Of a stretch of DNA of 6,971 bases, positions 6,260 through 6,971 are shown piece after piece; within the stretch, counting starts at the first letter, position 1, and each line of letters begins with the position of its first letter. This DNA is from Clostridiaceae bacterium (lineage in GTDB: Bacteria > Bacillota > Clostridia > Lutisporales > Lutisporaceae). The stretch spans positions 1 through 6,971 of the forward strand of contig JAQVFD010000114.1 of the NCBI GenBank assembly GCA_028697435.1, in the 5' to 3' direction. The notes beneath the pieces are model-generated. The model made no database searches. It was not told where the DNA came from and saw only the letters and a program-made list of their open reading frames with translations. The translations under genes and the position numbers were made by a program.

Positions 6260-6302
6260 ATTTTTTAGAACTTATTACAGAATCATTACATTTCTAAAAA
6301 AT
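6260..6302. repeat. Inverted repeat upstream of the transporter promoter
   Basis: Arms ATTTTTTAGAA (6260-6270) and TTCTAAAAAAT (6292-6302) are perfect 11-base complements around a 21-base spacer. The spacer holds two copies of ATTACA, at 6274 and 6285. This lies upstream of the transporter -35 and downstream of pyrE. It could be an operator or a weak AT-rich hairpin ending pyrE transcription. In AT-rich DNA chance is also possible. Confidence 0.4.
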
Positions 6303-6424
6303 TAAAAACCTCTAAGAATGTAGTTATTTTAAGCATTACAGGATAATATTGTTAAAAATTAAATAATTCTAAGTATTCAAATATTTTTATAAAAAATATT
6401 GAAAAGTTACAGTAAATTTACAAC

Positions 6425-6971
6425 TTATATATTTCTGCTGCCGGGTTTTATTGCCGCAGAGCCGGATTTACACAATGGACAGTCTTCCGGTTCAAAGGTT
6501 TCTATATCAATCTTTATTGCACTTTTGAAAGGAACGTCAAATATGACTTTTCCGCCGCTTCTGTCCACAACACCGGCTACTCCCACCACTTCACCTCCAG
6601 CAGAGCGCACAACATCAATAACTTCTTTTACCGAGCCCCCCGTAGTGATTACATCCTCCACCACCAGAACTCTTGAACCGGGCTTTATCTCAAAACCCCT
6701 TCTCAAAGTCATGACACCGTTTTCCCTTTCCGCAAAAAGAGCCCTTACTTCCAATTGTCTTGCCACCTCATATGCAAGTATTATTCCTCCCACAGCGGGA
6801 CCTATTACTATATCTATTTCATAGCTGTCATACTTTTCCGCCAGATCCTTTGATATCTCCGAACTGATGTCCGGATGCTGAAAAATCTTTGCACATTGCA
6901 TGTATTTATTGCTGTGCTTTCCTGAGGTCAAAAGAAAATGTCCCGTCTGCAGCGCTCCTGACTTTTCCAGA
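6425..6971 (-). CDS. pyrE: Orotate phosphoribosyltransferase PyrE (partial, N-terminus beyond window)
   Basis: PyrE joins orotate to PRPP to give orotidine 5'-phosphate, the fifth step of UMP synthesis. The last 181 residues are visible; about ten N-terminal residues lie beyond the right edge. The visible part begins LEKSGALQTGHFLLTSGKHSNKY, so the apparent start at 6931 (a TTG) is internal. Other family features are VIGPAVGGI, then AERENGVMTLRRGFEIKPG, and the PRPP-binding motif VVEDVITTGGS at 6632-6664. The C-terminus has a Cys-Pro-Leu-Cys motif (codons at 6470-6481) followed by KPGSR, as in the longer PyrE branch of Clostridia and relatives. It is probably the tail of a pyr operon lying to the right. 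No strong terminator follows; an AT-rich imperfect inverted repeat at 6377-6402 is the only candidate. Confidence 0.96.
   Translation of the reverse strand, partial: LEKSGALQTGHFLLTSGKHSNKYMQCAKIFQHPDISSEISKDLAEKYDSYEIDIVIGPAVGGIILAYEVARQLEVRALFAERENGVMTLRRGFEIKPGSRVLVVEDVITTGGSVKEVIDVVRSAGGEVVGVAGVVDRSGGKVIFDVPFKSAIKIDIETFEPEDCPLCKSGSAAIKPGSRNI

Noticed and set aside
6377..6402. An AT-rich near-palindrome after pyrE as a terminator.
   Set aside because: The arms are shifted by one base and contain almost only A-T pairs, so the hairpin would be unstable. I mention it only as the best available candidate.
6399..6824. A plus-strand frame of 141 codons opposite pyrE.
   Set aside because: The Thr/Ser/Pro-rich translation is what an antisense of pyrE gives, and the PRPP-binding motif on the minus strand is clear.

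Overview
The window looks like chromosomal core DNA of a Clostridia-type Firmicute. The coding sequence is AT-leaning, with strong GGAGG Shine-Dalgarno sites and TATAAT boxes. The protein set (RemA, YicC/YloC, RqcH/YloA, a clostridial-type PyrE and a LeuT-family transporter) fits relatives such as Ruminiclostridium or Acetivibrio. The genus is inferred from general resemblance, not from a search.

Layout from left to right. Positions 1-2640 hold a compact minus-strand operon transcribed yicC, remA, gmk, rpoZ, coaBC; coaBC runs off the left edge partway into its second domain. Gaps are 13, 16, 1 and 1 bases, and the last two junctions share the same TAA-A-ATG shape. Positions 2641-2968 are a divergent intergenic region. 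It holds the operon promoter, two imperfect hairpins, a four-unit heptamer tandem repeat and the promoter of rqcH. Positions 2969-4729 encode RqcH on the plus strand. A perfect 40-bp palindrome at 4721-4760 contains the rqcH stop codon and is probably a two-way terminator shared with the convergent gene. Positions 4780-6186 (minus) encode a neurotransmitter:sodium symporter family transporter with its own promoter. Positions 6187-6424 are AT-rich with small repeats. From 6425 to the right edge is pyrE (minus), missing only its extreme N-terminus.

Functionally this is housekeeping: RNA decay (YicC), DNA-binding regulation (RemA), GMP phosphorylation (Gmk), RNA polymerase assembly (omega), coenzyme A synthesis (CoaBC), rescue of stalled 50S subunits by alanine tailing (RqcH), amino-acid uptake (NSS transporter) and UMP synthesis (PyrE). 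From memory, Bacillus subtilis has the same backbone order, pyrE ... yloA ... yloC-remA-gmk-rpoZ-coaBC, so this looks like an old conserved neighbourhood with rqcH inverted and the genes between replaced.

I see no mobile element, CRISPR array, tRNA, rRNA, phage gene or defence system, and no convincing new multi-gene system. The least explained stretch is the structured, repeat-bearing intergenic segment at about 2741-2891.
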